Below, piece after piece: positions 17,775 through 28,095 of a stretch of DNA of 64,000 bases. The stretch covers positions 496,001 to 560,000 of the forward strand of contig NZ_CP074346.1 of assembly GCF_018343795.1 (NCBI RefSeq), given 5' to 3'. Positions within the stretch are counted from its first letter, which is position 1. Each line of letters begins with the position of its first letter. This DNA comes from Phocoenobacter atlanticus subsp. cyclopteri. GTDB lineage: Bacteria > Pseudomonadota > Gammaproteobacteria > Enterobacterales > Pasteurellaceae. Made by a program: the position numbers and the translations under genes. The notes under the pieces are model-generated. The model was not told the DNA's origin and did not search any database. It was given only the letters and a program-made list of their open reading frames with translations.

Positions 17775-20672
17775 TTATGCTTTAAATAATTTATTCCAAA
17801 TTCCAATCACAAATTCTCTCTCTAATCTAAACTGATTTTCGTTAACAAGACTATTTTTCCCTTGTAAATTAAGATGATGAATTTGATTTCGCAAAGTGGT
17901 GTAGCATTCTTTAAGCCTTTCCCCTTGCTCTGTCGTTAAAATATCACATTCCATTGCAGTATCAAAAATACGAACATTATCCGACCACACAGCCATTTTG
18001 GGATATTGGTTGGCATAATTTAAAACTAAATATTGGGCAATAAATTCAATATCTGTAATTCCACCTTGATCTTGTTTTAAATGAAATTGTTCCGTTGAAT
18101 GAGAGGCTAAATGTTGATACATTTTTGCTCGCATATTGCAAATTTCTTGTTTTAAGTGACCGCTTACCCTTGCTTTTTTTAGAACATTTTGACGAATTTT
18201 CTCAAATTTCTGATCATTTTTCTCCGTACCATAAACACAACGGCTGCGTACTAATGCTTGATTTTCCCAAGTCCAAGCTTCATTGTGTTGATAGTTATCA
18301 TAAGCCTCGAAAGAGCTGACAAGTAATCCAGACTCGCCAGATGGACGTAATCGCATATCAATTTCGTATAAAATACCAGAAGTGGTGTTTAAACTGAAAA
18401 TAGAGTTAATTTTTTGAGCTAATTTTAAATAGAACTGCTGGCTGGAAATAGATCTTTTCCCATTAACCGTTATCCCATTTATCGGAGCTTGATGCAGAAA
18501 GACTAAATCTAAATCAGAATTATAGCCTAGCTCAATACCTCCTAATTTCCCGTAAGCGATCACGGTAAAATCACATTGATTTTCTGTGAGATGATTTGGA
18601 TAGCCAAAGCGTTTCGTGAGCAATTTCCAAGCGATATTAACTACTGAATAAACAATTGTTTCTGCCAAGTAAGTCAGTTGATCGCTAATTTTCATCACAG
18701 GTAATTCCCCTAGAATATCGGCGGTGGCAATATTTAAAATTTGAGTTTGTTTAAATTGGCGTAACGCATCAATAATTTGCTCCTCATCATCTTCTGGAAT
18801 ACGCAGTAGATATTCAGATAAGGCTTGTTGATAGGCTAGTTTGGTATTTAAACAGCCAATTTTTTCTTTTAAAATAAACTCATCTAATAATATTGGGTGG
18901 CGAGCAATTTGCTCTGCAACCATTACCGATTTACCACAGAGTAGAATTAGGCGAGGTAAAATGTGTTTATTTTCTAATAATAATTCTAAATAGGTGGTAC
19001 GAAGTGTGATTTTGTCAATAATATTAAGCAATCTAGGGAGTAATACTAAATATTCGCTTTGCTGAAAAATATCGTCCATTACTCTTGGCATTAGTTTATT
19101 TAACACATTTCTGCCACGCACCCCAATCGGTTTTTTTCGCCATTCTTGAAGAGTATTGTTTAAATATTGCAAAATTTCAGGAATATCATCAGCTTTAACG
19201 GAATAATGATGAACAAGGCTATCAAGCTCTTTTTCAGGGATAGGGTAGTGTAAAAGATCTTTCCAAAAGGCTAAATTAGGATCATCTTCTTGTTCCATTT
19301 CCTGTGATTCTTCACCAATAATTTGATTGAAAATAGCTCTAACATTTGCTTGGTGCTGATTTAGAACCATCATAAAACTTTGCCAGTCAGCAATTGGATA
19401 ATCAATCTGCTGTTCGCCTTGTATAAAATGCTGACAAGCTAAAATTAGACGTAAACGATCCGTCTCATTACTCGGTAATGTTTGAGTCTGTTTATCATCA
19501 ATAGCTTGCAATACATTTTCTATTTGACGAAAAAAAATATAGGCGTGATAAAGTTGTGTGATTTGCTCTTGGTTAAGAACCTGCTGCTGTTTAAATTCAC
19601 ACAGATTTTGTAACAAACTGCGAGAACGCAAAGTTTTATTACGCCCTCCACGTATCATTTGAAAAGTTTGCACAATAAATTCAATCTCACGAATTCCGCC
19701 TGCACCAAGTTTGATATTATCTGTTAGGTTACGGCGAATCACTTCACGGCTGATTTTTTGTTTCATCTCTCGTAGTGATTGAATGGCACTAAAATCTAAA
19801 TATCGGCGATACACAAAAGGAAGAAGCAGTTGAGCAAGATAGCGATGATAAGGGTTCTTTGGATCTTCACCTAGAATTTTTGCTTTGATCATCGCATAAC
19901 GTTCCCAATCTCGCCCTTGTTCTTGATAATAATCTTCCAGTGCGTCAAAGCTGAATACTAACGCCCCACTTTCACCAAAAGGACGTAATCGCATATCGGT
20001 ACGATATACAAAACCGTCTATGGTAATTTGATCTAAGGCTTGGATTAAACGCTGTCCTAAACGAGTAAAAAACTGATAATTGGTAAGTGATTTATGCCCT
20101 CCCTCCGTCTGACCTTGATCGGGATAGCAAAAAATCAAGTCAATATCCGAAGAAAAATTAAGCTCACCTCCGCCTAATTTTCCCATTCCTAAAATAATCA
20201 GTTCTTGGGTTTCTCCCAGTGAATTTTTAGGTGTACCGATTTCTTCACATAAACGTGTAAATAACCAATTTCTAGCATTTAAAATTAAGCATTCTGCTAA
20301 TTCAGATAAAGCAATAAAGACTTGCTCTACAGAAGCGAGTTTATTTGACTGTAAAAAGCTTAAATTTGCCATTTCTTGATTACGGAACAAACGTAATTCT
20401 TTATGAAAAAGGGCTTCATCGGTAATGGTTGTAAGGCGTTGAGTTAGTTCGCTGTGATAGTCGTTTTGAACTTTAAGAATAGGGAGGTGCTGCAACCAAT
20501 GTTGTAATAAATCAGGTTGTTTTTGAAGCTGTTTAAAAACAAAATCAGACATTGCAATACTGGTTATAAGCGGTGTGATTTTTTCAGAATTTTGCAAATT
20601 TTCAGGAATACTATGCTGTTGGAATAATTGATTAAGTTGTTGTTTAAATTGATTATTAAGTTTAATAAGCAT
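17775..20672 (-). CDS. glnE: Glutamine synthetase adenylyltransferase/adenylyl-removing enzyme
   Basis: A 965-residue bifunctional enzyme that adds and removes AMP on glutamine synthetase in response to nitrogen state. Two nucleotidyltransferase domains are visible: the N-terminal adenylyl-removing one with LGMGKLGGGELNFSSDIDLIF (about residues 161-181), and the C-terminal adenylylating one with AYGKLGGIELGYNSDLDLVF (about 700-720). E. coli GlnE is 946 residues. It is followed at its 5' side by queA, 25 bp away, on the same strand. No PII gene is in the window. Confidence 0.97.
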   Translation of the reverse strand: MLIKLNNQFKQQLNQLFQQHSIPENLQNSEKITPLITSIAMSDFVFKQLQKQPDLLQHWLQHLPILKVQNDYHSELTQRLTTITDEALFHKELRLFRNQEMANLSFLQSNKLASVEQVFIALSELAECLILNARNWLFTRLCEEIGTPKNSLGETQELIILGMGKLGGGELNFSSDIDLIFCYPDQGQTEGGHKSLTNYQFFTRLGQRLIQALDQITIDGFVYRTDMRLRPFGESGALVFSFDALEDYYQEQGRDWERYAMIKAKILGEDPKNPYHRYLAQLLLPFVYRRYLDFSAIQSLREMKQKISREVIRRNLTDNIKLGAGGIREIEFIVQTFQMIRGGRNKTLRSRSLLQNLCEFKQQQVLNQEQITQLYHAYIFFRQIENVLQAIDDKQTQTLPSNETDRLRLILACQHFIQGEQQIDYPIADWQSFMMVLNQHQANVRAIFNQIIGEESQEMEQEDDPNLAFWKDLLHYPIPEKELDSLVHHYSVKADDIPEILQYLNNTLQEWRKKPIGVRGRNVLNKLMPRVMDDIFQQSEYLVLLPRLLNIIDKITLRTTYLELLLENKHILPRLILLCGKSVMVAEQIARHPILLDEFILKEKIGCLNTKLAYQQALSEYLLRIPEDDEEQIIDALRQFKQTQILNIATADILGELPVMKISDQLTYLAETIVYSVVNIAWKLLTKRFGYPNHLTENQCDFTVIAYGKLGGIELGYNSDLDLVFLHQAPINGITVNGKRSISSQQFYLKLAQKINSIFSLNTTSGILYEIDMRLRPSGESGLLVSSFEAYDNYQHNEAWTWENQALVRSRCVYGTEKNDQKFEKIRQNVLKKARVSGHLKQEICNMRAKMYQHLASHSTEQFHLKQDQGGITDIEFIAQYLVLNYANQYPKMAVWSDNVRIFDTAMECDILTTEQGERLKECYTTLRNQIHHLNLQGKNSLVNENQFRLEREFVIGIWNKLFKA

Positions 20673-20697
20673 AGTAATTCCCTTGTTTTATATCATA

Positions 20698-21783
20698 TTA
20701 TGGTACATCATTTATCGCATTGGGATTTTTATCGATAAACATCGCATCGCCATAACTAAAGAAACGATATTGCTTCGCCACTGCGTGTTGATAGGCTTTC
20801 ATACAGTTTGAATATCCAGCAAACGCAGACACTAGCATAATTAAAGTAGATTCTGGCAAATGAAAATTAGTCAATAACGCATCAATTACTCGGAATGTTT
20901 TTCCAGGATAAATAAAAATAGAGGTGTCTGAGAAAAAGGGTTCAATTAATTGATTCGATTTTTCAGCGTGTTGTGCAGCACTTTCAATAGATCGAACAGA
21001 GGTTGTACCTACTGCAATAACTCGTTTTCCATTCGCTTTAGTAGTCAAAATTTTATCTACAACTTCTTGGCTTACTTCCGCATATTCTGCGTGCATTTTA
21101 TGGTCTTCAATATTTTCTACACGAACAGGTTGGAAAGTACCCGCTCCCACGTGTAAAGTAACGAAAGCAGTTTGAACCCCTTTTTGTGTTAATTTTGTTA
21201 ATAATTCATCATCAAAATGAAGCCCAGCTGTAGGTGCTGCTACAGCACCTAGCTCCTTACTATATACGGTTTGGTAACGCTCTTGATCGGTTTCTTCATC
21301 GGGGCGATCAATATAAGGAGGTAATGGCATATGACCTGCACGATCTAATAATTCAAATAAAGGCTGTTCCTCTTCAAATCTAAGTTCAAATAAGATGTTG
21401 TGACGAGCAACCATTGTGGCATTAAAGCCATTTCCTTCTCCTAGTTTATCTTCCCCTAAAATAATGGTTGAACCTTCTTTGGGTGATTTTGAGCAACGAA
21501 TATGTGCTAAGCAACGATGTTCATCAAGCACTCGTTCTACCAAAACTTCAAGTTTGCCACCACTTAATTTTTTACCATATAAACGAGCAGGGATAACACG
21601 AGTATTATTGAATATAAGTAAATCACCTTCGTCAATATGATCTAAAATATTGATAAATTGTTGGTCTGAACATTGACCTGTTTTGCCATTAACATAAAGT
21701 AAACGACTTGCTGTACGTTGTTTAGTTGGATAACGAGCAATTAACTCGTTAGGTAAATCAAAATGAAAATCCGAAAGTAACAC
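20698..21783 (-). CDS. queA: tRNA preQ1(34) S-adenosylmethionine ribosyltransferase-isomerase
   Basis: A 361-residue enzyme that transfers and isomerises the ribose of S-adenosylmethionine onto preQ1 in tRNA, giving epoxyqueuosine at the wobble position of GUN anticodons. The family start [24 protein letters not shown], the segment [11 protein letters not shown] and [19 protein letters not shown]-like blocks (here [11 protein letters not shown]) are all present. Length is typical (356 in E. coli). tgt, its common neighbour, is not in this window. Confidence 0.96.
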   Translation of the reverse strand: MLLSDFHFDLPNELIARYPTKQRTASRLLYVNGKTGQCSDQQFINILDHIDEGDLLIFNNTRVIPARLYGKKLSGGKLEVLVERVLDEHRCLAHIRCSKSPKEGSTIILGEDKLGEGNGFNATMVARHNILFELRFEEEQPLFELLDRAGHMPLPPYIDRPDEETDQERYQTVYSKELGAVAAPTAGLHFDDELLTKLTQKGVQTAFVTLHVGAGTFQPVRVENIEDHKMHAEYAEVSQEVVDKILTTKANGKRVIAVGTTSVRSIESAAQHAEKSNQLIEPFFSDTSIFIYPGKTFRVIDALLTNFHLPESTLIMLVSAFAGYSNCMKAYQHAVAKQYRFFSYGDAMFIDKNPNAINDVP

Positions 21784-21925
21784 GTTATTTCCTTTATTTA
21801 GTGTTATGAAAAAGTATAAAATACTTCCTCATTTTAACGTATTTGCTGTACTTTGACTATGAGAGAAAGAAGGCATTTAATTTTATATTCAGGACAATAG
21901 CTCATTTTTAACTATTCTAACTATT

Positions 21926-21954
21926 GATTTTTTAACATTAATAGTTAAAAAATC
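21926..21954. terminator. Palindromic hairpin downstream of rep
   Basis: Perfect 11-bp inverted repeat GATTTTTTAAC/GTTAAAAAATC (21926-21936 and 21944-21954) with a 7-nt loop, in the gap between the rep end and the queA start. It carries T and A runs inside the arms, so a terminator for rep is likely. Confidence 0.55.
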
Positions 21955-21997
21955 CCAAAAGATCTATTTTATTCTTTTTTTGTGATACCACTTACAT

Positions 21998-24015
21998 TTA
22001 CTTATTCCCCTGCAACATAGCCCTTAATCTCGCTACATTATCCGAAACCTTTTGCTGTTTTTGTTGCTCAGTGATCGGTGGCTTATCTCGTTCCCATTGC
22101 AAATCATCTTGGGGTAATTCCATTAAAAAACGGCTGGGTTCCGGCTTAATGATTTCGCCATATTGACGGCGTGTTTTACACAATGAAAACGTCAAAGTCT
22201 GTTGGGCTCGTGTAATGCCAACATACGCTAAACGACGTTCTTCTTCAATGTTATTTTCGTCCATACTGGTTTGGTGGGGGAGTAACCCCTCTTCCATTCC
22301 GACTAAAAAAATATGTGGAAATTCCAAGCCTTTTGAGGCGTGTAACGTCATTAGCTGCACTTGATCGCTTTCGTCATCATCTTCGCTACGCTCTAACATA
22401 TCTCGTAAGGTTAGGCGAGTGACGACTTGGGCAAGATTCATTGGTTCGTTGATTTCATCGCCTGCCAACATTCCTTCCACCCACTCAAACAAGGTTTCTA
22501 CATTACGACTTTGCATTTCTGCCGCCTTTGGATTATTGGCGTGTTCATATAGATAGGCTTCATACTGAATTTTAGCCAGCATATCCTTTATTGCAAAAAG
22601 AGGATCAGATCTAACCGCTTGATCCGATAATTCCACGATCCAACGTCCAAAATCTTGTAAGGCTTGATAAGGTTTTGGTGTAATTCGTTGGATCAAATCA
22701 AAATCAAAAATCGCCTCAAATAAGCTGACTTGTTTTTCATTGGCTAAATTACCCAGCTTCTCTAAGGTTGTTGCACCAATTTCTCGGCGTGGTGTATTTA
22801 CAATACGTAAAAATGCCGCGTCATCATCTTGATTTACCAACAAACGCAAATACGCCATCATATCCTTGATTTCAACACGTGAGAAAAATGAGGTTCCCCC
22901 TGAAATTTTATAGGGAATACGGTTTTGCATCAGCATTTTTTCAAGCAAACGTGATTGATGATTGCCTCGATATAAAATCGCATATTCTTTGTATTTTTTT
23001 TACGAGAAAAACGGTGTGCGATCAACTCGCCAACAATGCGTTCTGCCTCGTGTTCTTCATCTTTTGCTTCGATTACATTTAACTTTTCGCCCTGAGCAAG
23101 TTGTGAAAAAAGACGTTTTTGAAAAACGTGCGGATTATTATCAATCAAAATATTGGCACAGTGTAAAATTCGCTGACTGGAACGGTAATTTTGCTCTAAT
23201 TTAATCACGTTTAAATTCGGAAAATCTGCTTTTAAACGTTGCATATTTTCAGGTTTCGCCCCACGCCACGAGTAGATCGACTGATCGTCATCGCCCACAA
23301 CGGTAAAATTGGCTCGCTCACCTACTAATAATTTTATCAGTTCATACTGGCTGGTGTTGGTATCCTGATATTCATCCACTAATAAATATTGAATACGCTG
23401 TTGCCAACGTTGTTTTGCCTCTTCATTTTGTTGAAAAAGCAGGGTTGGAAGCATTATCAAATCATCAAAATCAAGGGCATTATAAGCTCGCAGTTGGTTT
23501 TGATATTGCTGATAAAAATAACTAAATACCCGAGAGCGATCATCACTTGTCTGTGCAATCACTTGCTCTGGTAACAACAGGCTATTTTTCCAATTTGAAA
23601 TTTGGCTGATTAACTGTTTCAGCAAATCTTTATCTTCGGTGACATTTTCAGGTAATAAATGTTTAAGTAATGCAATTTGATCGTGATCATCAAACAGCGT
23701 CATCCCAGATTTAAAACCGAGAGATTTATATTCACGTTTGATAATATCAAATCCTAAGGTATGAAAAGTAGAAATCGTCAGCCCTTTGGATTTTTCTTTA
23801 CCGATTGAATGTGCTACACGCTCACGCATTTCACGAGCGGCTTTATTCGTAAAAGTAACTGCAGCAATATGCTTTGGATAATAATCACAATAGCTGATTA
23901 AGTGAGCAATTTTATTGATAATTACCCTTGTTTTACCTGATCCTGCCCCTGCAAGCACCAAGCACGCCCCTTGAGTATATTCTACGGCTTGTTGTTGTTG
24001 TGTATTTAGTTTCAT
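21998..24015 (-). pseudogene. rep: ATP-dependent DNA helicase Rep, one frameshift
   Basis: Two overlapping frames together make a full-length Rep of about 672 residues. The N-terminal piece (24015 to 22930) has Walker [15 protein letters not shown] and the QNYRSSQ helicase motif; the C-terminal piece (22948 to 21998) has [28 protein letters not shown] and AYVGITRAQ. The break is in a run of eight A (plus-strand T run at 22994-23001); nine would join the frames and align with E. coli Rep ([24 protein letters not shown]). Rep restarts stalled replication forks. Either the gene is newly broken, slippage at the run rescues some protein, or the base is a sequencing error. Confidence 0.92.
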
Positions 24016-24035
24016 AGTGATAAGTATTGAATACC

Positions 24036-24073
24036 GTAGAGACAGGGCATGCCCTGTTCTATAGCCCTGTCTC
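24036..24073. repeat. Dispersed GGCATGCC palindromic repeat
   Basis: ACAGGGCATGCCCTGT is a perfect 16-bp palindrome at 24042-24057, with a flanking GTAGAG before it and a second half-copy AGCCCTGTCTC just after (24063-24073), allowing two alternative hairpins. It lies between the rep start and the rpsB leader. The same core occurs at eight or so other intergenic sites in the window. Confidence 0.8.
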
Positions 24074-24181
24074 CATAATTATGATGTAATAATAAGAATA
24101 TAAAAAATTCTAGCATAAAAATCAGTAAATACAATTTAATTAATATACGAAAAAACACTAGCAATTTATCCTAAATTTTGG

Positions 24182-24402
24182 TATAAATACGGAGTTTTTT
24201 GTGTGCGAAAAACTTTCGTTCAAAAAACAAACAAAACAATTTAATTTTAATTCGAAATCACACACATATTTTTAGTTAATAATTGGGGTGCTGAACAAGG
24301 TGATACGTCACTTTTTCGGTCAAATTATTAGAATATGTGGAGGCTAAACCCCGCTCTATGTAATATTAAAAATAGGGCAAACAATTTAAAGGAAAAAATC
24401 TT
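24182..24402 (+). promoter_or_regulatory. rpsB promoter candidate and leader
   Basis: A -10-like TATAAA at 24182 is followed by about 200 bp of untranslated leader before rpsB. The 3' part holds short complementary segments (GGGGTG at 24284 and AACCCCGC at 24347; GTGGAGGCTAAACCCC can fold). In E. coli the rpsB leader carries a site through which S2 represses rpsB-tsf; a similar role is inferred. The -35 is poor, and the stretch from 24074 to 24181 shows nothing else. Confidence 0.45.
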
Positions 24403-25140
24403 ATGGCACAAGTTTCTATGCTAGATATGCTAAAAGCTGGCGTTCACTTCGGTCACCAAACTCGTTACTGGAACCCAAAAATGAAACCATTCATCTTTGG
24501 AGCACGTAATGGCGTTCATATCGTTAACCTTGAAAAAACAGCACCAATGTTTAATGAAGCGTTAAACGAATTAATTCGTATTTCTCATAATAACGGTAAA
24601 GTTCTTTTTGTAGGAACTAAACGTGCAGCAGGTGAAGCAGTTAAAGCAGCAGCACTAGATTGCCAACAGTTCTATGTAAATCACCGTTGGTTAGGTGGTA
24701 TGCTTACTAACTGGAAAACAGTTCGTCAATCAATCAAACGCTTAAAAGAGCTAGAAGCTCAAACTCAAGATGGTACTTTTGACAAAATCACTAAAAAAGA
24801 AGCGTTAATGCGTACTCGTGAGCTTGAAAAATTAGAATTAAGCTTAGGCGGTATTAAAAATATGGCTGGTCTTCCAGATGCAATTTTTGTTATCGGTGCA
24901 GATTATGAACACATCGCAGTAAAAGAAGCCAACAATCTTGGTATTCCTGTATTTGCAATTGTTGATACGAATGCAGATCCTGATGGTGTTGATTACATTA
25001 TTCCTGGAAATGATGATGCAACTCGTGCGATCCAACTTTATTTAACTGCAGCAGCAGAAGCAGTTAAAGAAGGTCGTGGTCAAGAAAAAGTAAGTGAAGA
25101 AACTTTCACCGCTGAAGCAGAAGCTCCAGTAGCAGAGTAA
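24403..25140 (+). CDS. rpsB: 30S ribosomal protein S2
   Basis: A 245-residue protein of the small subunit body that binds ribosomal protein S1. Opening [24 protein letters not shown], the central [12 protein letters not shown] and the PDAIFVIG...[20 protein letters not shown] blocks are those of S2. Acidic C-terminal tail. First gene of the rpsB-tsf operon, followed by a hairpin that probably attenuates tsf. Confidence 0.98.
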   Translation: MAQVSMLDMLKAGVHFGHQTRYWNPKMKPFIFGARNGVHIVNLEKTAPMFNEALNELIRISHNNGKVLFVGTKRAAGEAVKAAALDCQQFYVNHRWLGGMLTNWKTVRQSIKRLKELEAQTQDGTFDKITKKEALMRTRELEKLELSLGGIKNMAGLPDAIFVIGADYEHIAVKEANNLGIPVFAIVDTNADPDGVDYIIPGNDDATRAIQLYLTAAAEAVKEGRGQEKVSEETFTAEAEAPVAE

Positions 25141-25153
25141 TTCATCGTTAGCT

Positions 25154-25184
25154 AAGACTAACTTAATTGATAGGTTAGTCTTTA
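25154..25184 (+). terminator. Attenuator hairpin between rpsB and tsf
   Basis: 9-bp inverted repeat AAGACTAAC/GTTAGTCTT (25154-25162, 25174-25182) with an 11-nt loop and only a short T stretch after it, so termination is likely partial. A second imperfect palindrome, AAGCGGGGATATCCCTGCTT, follows at about 25197-25216. Confidence 0.6.
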
Positions 25185-25248
25185 AAACATTAGTGAAGCG
25201 GGGATATCCCTGCTTTATTTTAACTTATTTATAATCGAGGAGTAAAAA

Positions 25249-26097
25249 ATGGCTCAAATTACAGCATCATTAGTAAAAGAACTTCGTGATCGTACTGGCG
25301 CAGGTATGATGGAGTGTAAAAAAGCATTAGTTGAAGCAGATGGCGACATTGAATTAGCAATTGACAATATGCGTAAATCTGGTCAAGCAAAAGCGGCTAA
25401 AAAAGCAGGTCGTGTTGCAGCTGAAGGTGTAATTATCAACCGCATTGATGGTACTTTTGGTCTTTCACTTGAAATGAACTGTGAAACAGACTTTGTTGCA
25501 AAAGATGCAGGTTTCTTAAGCTTAGCAAATGAAATTGCTGACTATGCAGTTGCAAACAAAGTATCTGATGTTGAAGTGTTAAAAGCAAAATTTGAAGATC
25601 AACGTGCAGCATTAGTGGCTAAAATTGGCGAAAATATGAATATTCGTCGTGTTGCTACCATCGAAGGTGATGTTTTAGGTTCATACTTACACGGTGCAAA
25701 AATTGGTGTTATCGTTGCCGCTAAAAATGCAGATGATGAGTTAGTTAAACACATCGCTATGCACGTTGCAGCAAGTCGTCCAGACTTTGTTAAACCTGAA
25801 GATGTTCCAGCAGCAGTTGTTGAAAAAGAGCGTCAAATTCAAATTGATATCGCAATGCAATCGGGTAAACCACAGCAAATTGCTGAGAAAATGGTTGAAG
25901 GTCGTATGAAGAAATTCACTGGTGAAGTGTCATTAACAGGACAACCTTTTGTTATGGATCCTTCTAAATCAGTCGGCGATTTATTAAAAGAGAAAGGTGC
26001 GGATGTTTCTGGCTTTATCCGTTTTGAAGTGGGTGAAGGTATCGAGAAACAAGAAACAGACTTCGCAGCAGAAGTTGCTGCAATGTCTAAAGCATAA
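25249..26097 (+). CDS. tsf: Elongation factor Ts
   Basis: A 282-residue guanine-nucleotide exchange factor that recycles EF-Tu-GDP. The N-terminal domain [28 protein letters not shown] and the core segment [11 protein letters not shown] are diagnostic. Length matches E. coli (283). A GAGGAG ribosome site lies 7 bp before the start. It is the second gene after rpsB and ends in a strong terminator at 26108-26135. Confidence 0.98.
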   Translation: MAQITASLVKELRDRTGAGMMECKKALVEADGDIELAIDNMRKSGQAKAAKKAGRVAAEGVIINRIDGTFGLSLEMNCETDFVAKDAGFLSLANEIADYAVANKVSDVEVLKAKFEDQRAALVAKIGENMNIRRVATIEGDVLGSYLHGAKIGVIVAAKNADDELVKHIAMHVAASRPDFVKPEDVPAAVVEKERQIQIDIAMQSGKPQQIAEKMVEGRMKKFTGEVSLTGQPFVMDPSKSVGDLLKEKGADVSGFIRFEVGEGIEKQETDFAAEVAAMSKA

Positions 26098-26107
26098 TAG
26101 CTTAAAC

Positions 26108-26135
26108 AAGGCGAACAAAATGTTCGCCTTTTGTT
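26108..26135 (+). terminator. tsf terminator
   Basis: Stem AAGGCGAACA/TGTTCGCCTT (26108-26117 and 26121-26130), 3-nt loop, T-rich tail. A strong intrinsic terminator. Confidence 0.92.
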
Positions 26136-26174
26136 TGGTTATAAGATTTGGATATAAAAGTAGAATTTTATGAT

Positions 26175-26228
26175 AAGCGGTAAGATTAGAGTAAGAATTT
26201 GCAAATTTTTGAAAAAATCATACCGCTT
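26175..26228. repeat. Inverted pair of uptake signal sequences
   Basis: AAGCGGTAAGATT at 26175 faces AATCATACCGCTT ending at 26228, an inverted pair of the AAGCGGT uptake core with a GAATTTGCAAATTTT tract between. The pair can fold into a hairpin between tsf and pyrH. Confidence 0.8.
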
Positions 26229-26249
26229 GTTATAACATTTTTATGTATT

Positions 26250-26275
26250 GTAGAGACAGGGCATGCCCTGTCTAT
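26250..26275. repeat. Dispersed GGCATGCC palindromic repeat
   Basis: AGACAGGGCATGCCCTGTCT is a perfect 20-bp palindrome (26254-26273) preceded by GTAG, between tsf and pyrH. Confidence 0.85.
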
Positions 26276-26328
26276 TTCTACATATAAAATATTTCGTTTT
26301 GTTAAATGATATAAATTAAGAGGTAAGT

Positions 26329-27042
26329 ATGAGCAAACCAATTTATAAAAGAATTTTATTAAAACTAAGTGGTGAAGCCCTACAAGGTGAAGAAGGTTTT
26401 GGTATTGATCCTTCCGTTTTAGATAGAATGGCAAGTGAAGTGAAAGAACTCGTTGCAATGGGTGTTGAAGTTGGAATTGTTCTTGGTGGTGGAAATCTAT
26501 TTCGTGGAGCGAAATTGGCTCAAGCAGGAATGAACCGTGTAGTCGGCGATCATATGGGTATGCTTGCAACGGTGATGAATGGTTTAGCAATGCGTGATGC
26601 ATTACACCGTGAAGATGTAAATGCAAAATTGATGTCTGCCTTTGATTTAACGGGTATTTGTGATAATTATAATTGGTCAGATGCCATTAAAATGTTGCGT
26701 GAGGGACGAGTCGTGATTTTCTCAGCAGGTACAGGTAATCCATTTTTTACCACTGATTCAGCCGCTTGTTTGCGTGGTATCGAAATTGAAGCGGATGTAG
26801 TGCTAAAAGCCACTAAAGTTGATGGTGTGTATGATTGTGATCCTGAAAAAAATCCTAATGCAATACTGTTTAATACATTAACTTACGCAGAAGTGATTGA
26901 TAAAGAATTAAAAGTAATGGATTTAGCTGCTTTTACGTTAGCTCGTGATCATAAAATACCAATTCGTGTATTTAATATGGGTAAGGCTGGAGCATTGAAA
27001 AAAGTAGTGTTAAGTACAGAAGAAGGAACAACAATTTCTTAA
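26329..27042 (+). CDS. pyrH: UMP kinase
   Basis: A 237-residue hexameric kinase of the amino-acid kinase fold that phosphorylates UMP to UDP, feeding all pyrimidine nucleotides. Seen: [13 protein letters not shown] start, GGGNLFRG phosphate-binding loop, [13 protein letters not shown], and [13 protein letters not shown]. The length agrees with E. coli (241). It follows rpsB-tsf as in most gammaproteobacteria, but a terminator, an uptake-sequence pair and a palindromic repeat lie in the 231-bp gap. An AGAGG ribosome site precedes the ATG. Confidence 0.98.
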   Translation: MSKPIYKRILLKLSGEALQGEEGFGIDPSVLDRMASEVKELVAMGVEVGIVLGGGNLFRGAKLAQAGMNRVVGDHMGMLATVMNGLAMRDALHREDVNAKLMSAFDLTGICDNYNWSDAIKMLREGRVVIFSAGTGNPFFTTDSAACLRGIEIEADVVLKATKVDGVYDCDPEKNPNAILFNTLTYAEVIDKELKVMDLAAFTLARDHKIPIRVFNMGKAGALKKVVLSTEEGTTIS

Positions 27043-27051
27043 GTATCAATA

Positions 27052-27127
27052 GAGACTATAAAAATAACTGTGTATTCACCTTAATTTTTTTATATTAAAG
27101 CAGATACACAGTTATTTTTATAGTCTC
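27052..27127. repeat. Perfect 24-bp inverted repeat (hairpin or miniature element)
   Basis: The arms 27052-27075 (beginning GAGACTATAAAAATAACTG) and 27104-27127 are perfect reverse complements, separated by 28 bp. The total is 76 bp. No T run follows either arm, so it is not a standard terminator, though it lies right after pyrH. A long perfect repeat like this can also be a miniature transposable element; no target duplication is visible. Confidence 0.85.
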
Positions 27128-27134
27128 GTCATTT

Positions 27135-27192
27135 TTAAGCGGTACGATTTTGATAAAAATTTGCAAATTGTGATTAAAATCGTACCGCTTAA
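27135..27192. repeat. Inverted pair of uptake signal sequences (17-bp stem)
   Basis: TTAAGCGGTACGATTTT (27135-27151) and its exact reverse complement (27176-27192) flank an AAATTTGCAAATT tract. It sits between the converging pyrH and nanA genes and probably works as a two-way terminator as well as an uptake site. Confidence 0.88.
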
Positions 27193-27201
27193 GTTTATAA
27201 T

Positions 27202-28080
27202 TTATAAGAATTTTTCTTTTAATTCTTTTGCTTTGGCAACTTGTTCTGGTGTTGCAGTTGATGTCATTGGTTCACGGCAGAAACCAGCATCCACACCTTG
27301 TAACTTTAAGATTTCTTTAATGGTTAAATATAATCCATTCGCTAAGATACCTTCGATTAAATCATTTGTGGTGTGTTGAACGGCTAAGGCTTCGTCCAGT
27401 TTTCCTGCACGAGTTAATTCCATAATTTGTCTTGCACGGATACCATTTACGTTAAAGGTACTACCAATCGCACCATCCACACCAAGTGAAACCGCTGGTA
27501 ACATCATTTCATCAAAGCCAGCCCAGATTAAGTGGTTTGGATAAGCTTTTTTCAAGCGTTCTAATAGATAGAAATCGCCTGCTGTGAATTTCACACCAAG
27601 AATTTTAGGATTTTTATAAAGCTCACCAAATTGCTCAACACCAATATTTACCCCTGTTAAGAATGGGATTGAGTAAACAATCATATTGTTGCCTGTTTCA
27701 GCGATGATGGTGTCGTAGTAATGTTTAATTTCTGGGAAGCTAAATTTGTAATAGAAAGGTGTTACGGCTGATAAGCTGTCGTAACCTAATTCAGTGGCAT
27801 ATTTACCTAATTCCACCGCTTCTTTTAAGTTTACGCTACCAACTTGTGCAATCAATGCAATCTCATCTTTTGCTTCGTCTTTAGCAATGCGGAAAATTTC
27901 TTTTTTCTCTGCGGTTGAGAGCATAAAGTTTTCCCCTGTGCTACCACCTACATATAAGCCGTCCACTTTCATTGTGTCAATGTTGTGGCGAATAATTTCA
28001 CGTAAACCTTTTTCATTTACTGTGCCATCTTCGTTAAATGATACAAGTAATGCTGAAAATAACCCTTTTAAGTTTTTCAT
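27202..28080 (-). CDS. nanA: N-acetylneuraminate lyase
   Basis: A 292-residue aldolase that splits sialic acid (Neu5Ac) into N-acetylmannosamine and pyruvate. Typical features: [15 protein letters not shown] near residue 44, the catalytic Tyr in [11 protein letters not shown] and the Schiff-base Lys in [10 protein letters not shown]. The ATG at 28080 with GGAG at 28087-28090 gives the family length; an upstream TTG at 28092 would place the ribosome site inside the gene. Third gene of nanE-nanK-nanA, with 15 bp between it and nanK. Confidence 0.97.
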   Translation of the reverse strand: MKNLKGLFSALLVSFNEDGTVNEKGLREIIRHNIDTMKVDGLYVGGSTGENFMLSTAEKKEIFRIAKDEAKDEIALIAQVGSVNLKEAVELGKYATELGYDSLSAVTPFYYKFSFPEIKHYYDTIIAETGNNMIVYSIPFLTGVNIGVEQFGELYKNPKILGVKFTAGDFYLLERLKKAYPNHLIWAGFDEMMLPAVSLGVDGAIGSTFNVNGIRARQIMELTRAGKLDEALAVQHTTNDLIEGILANGLYLTIKEILKLQGVDAGFCREPMTSTATPEQVAKAKELKEKFL

Positions 28081-28095
28081 TTTTTTCTCCAAATA

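Noticed and set aside
26186-26626. 146-codon open frame on the minus strand across the pyrH start
   Set aside because: Mostly antisense to pyrH, His/Leu-rich shadow translation, no ribosome site and no family match.
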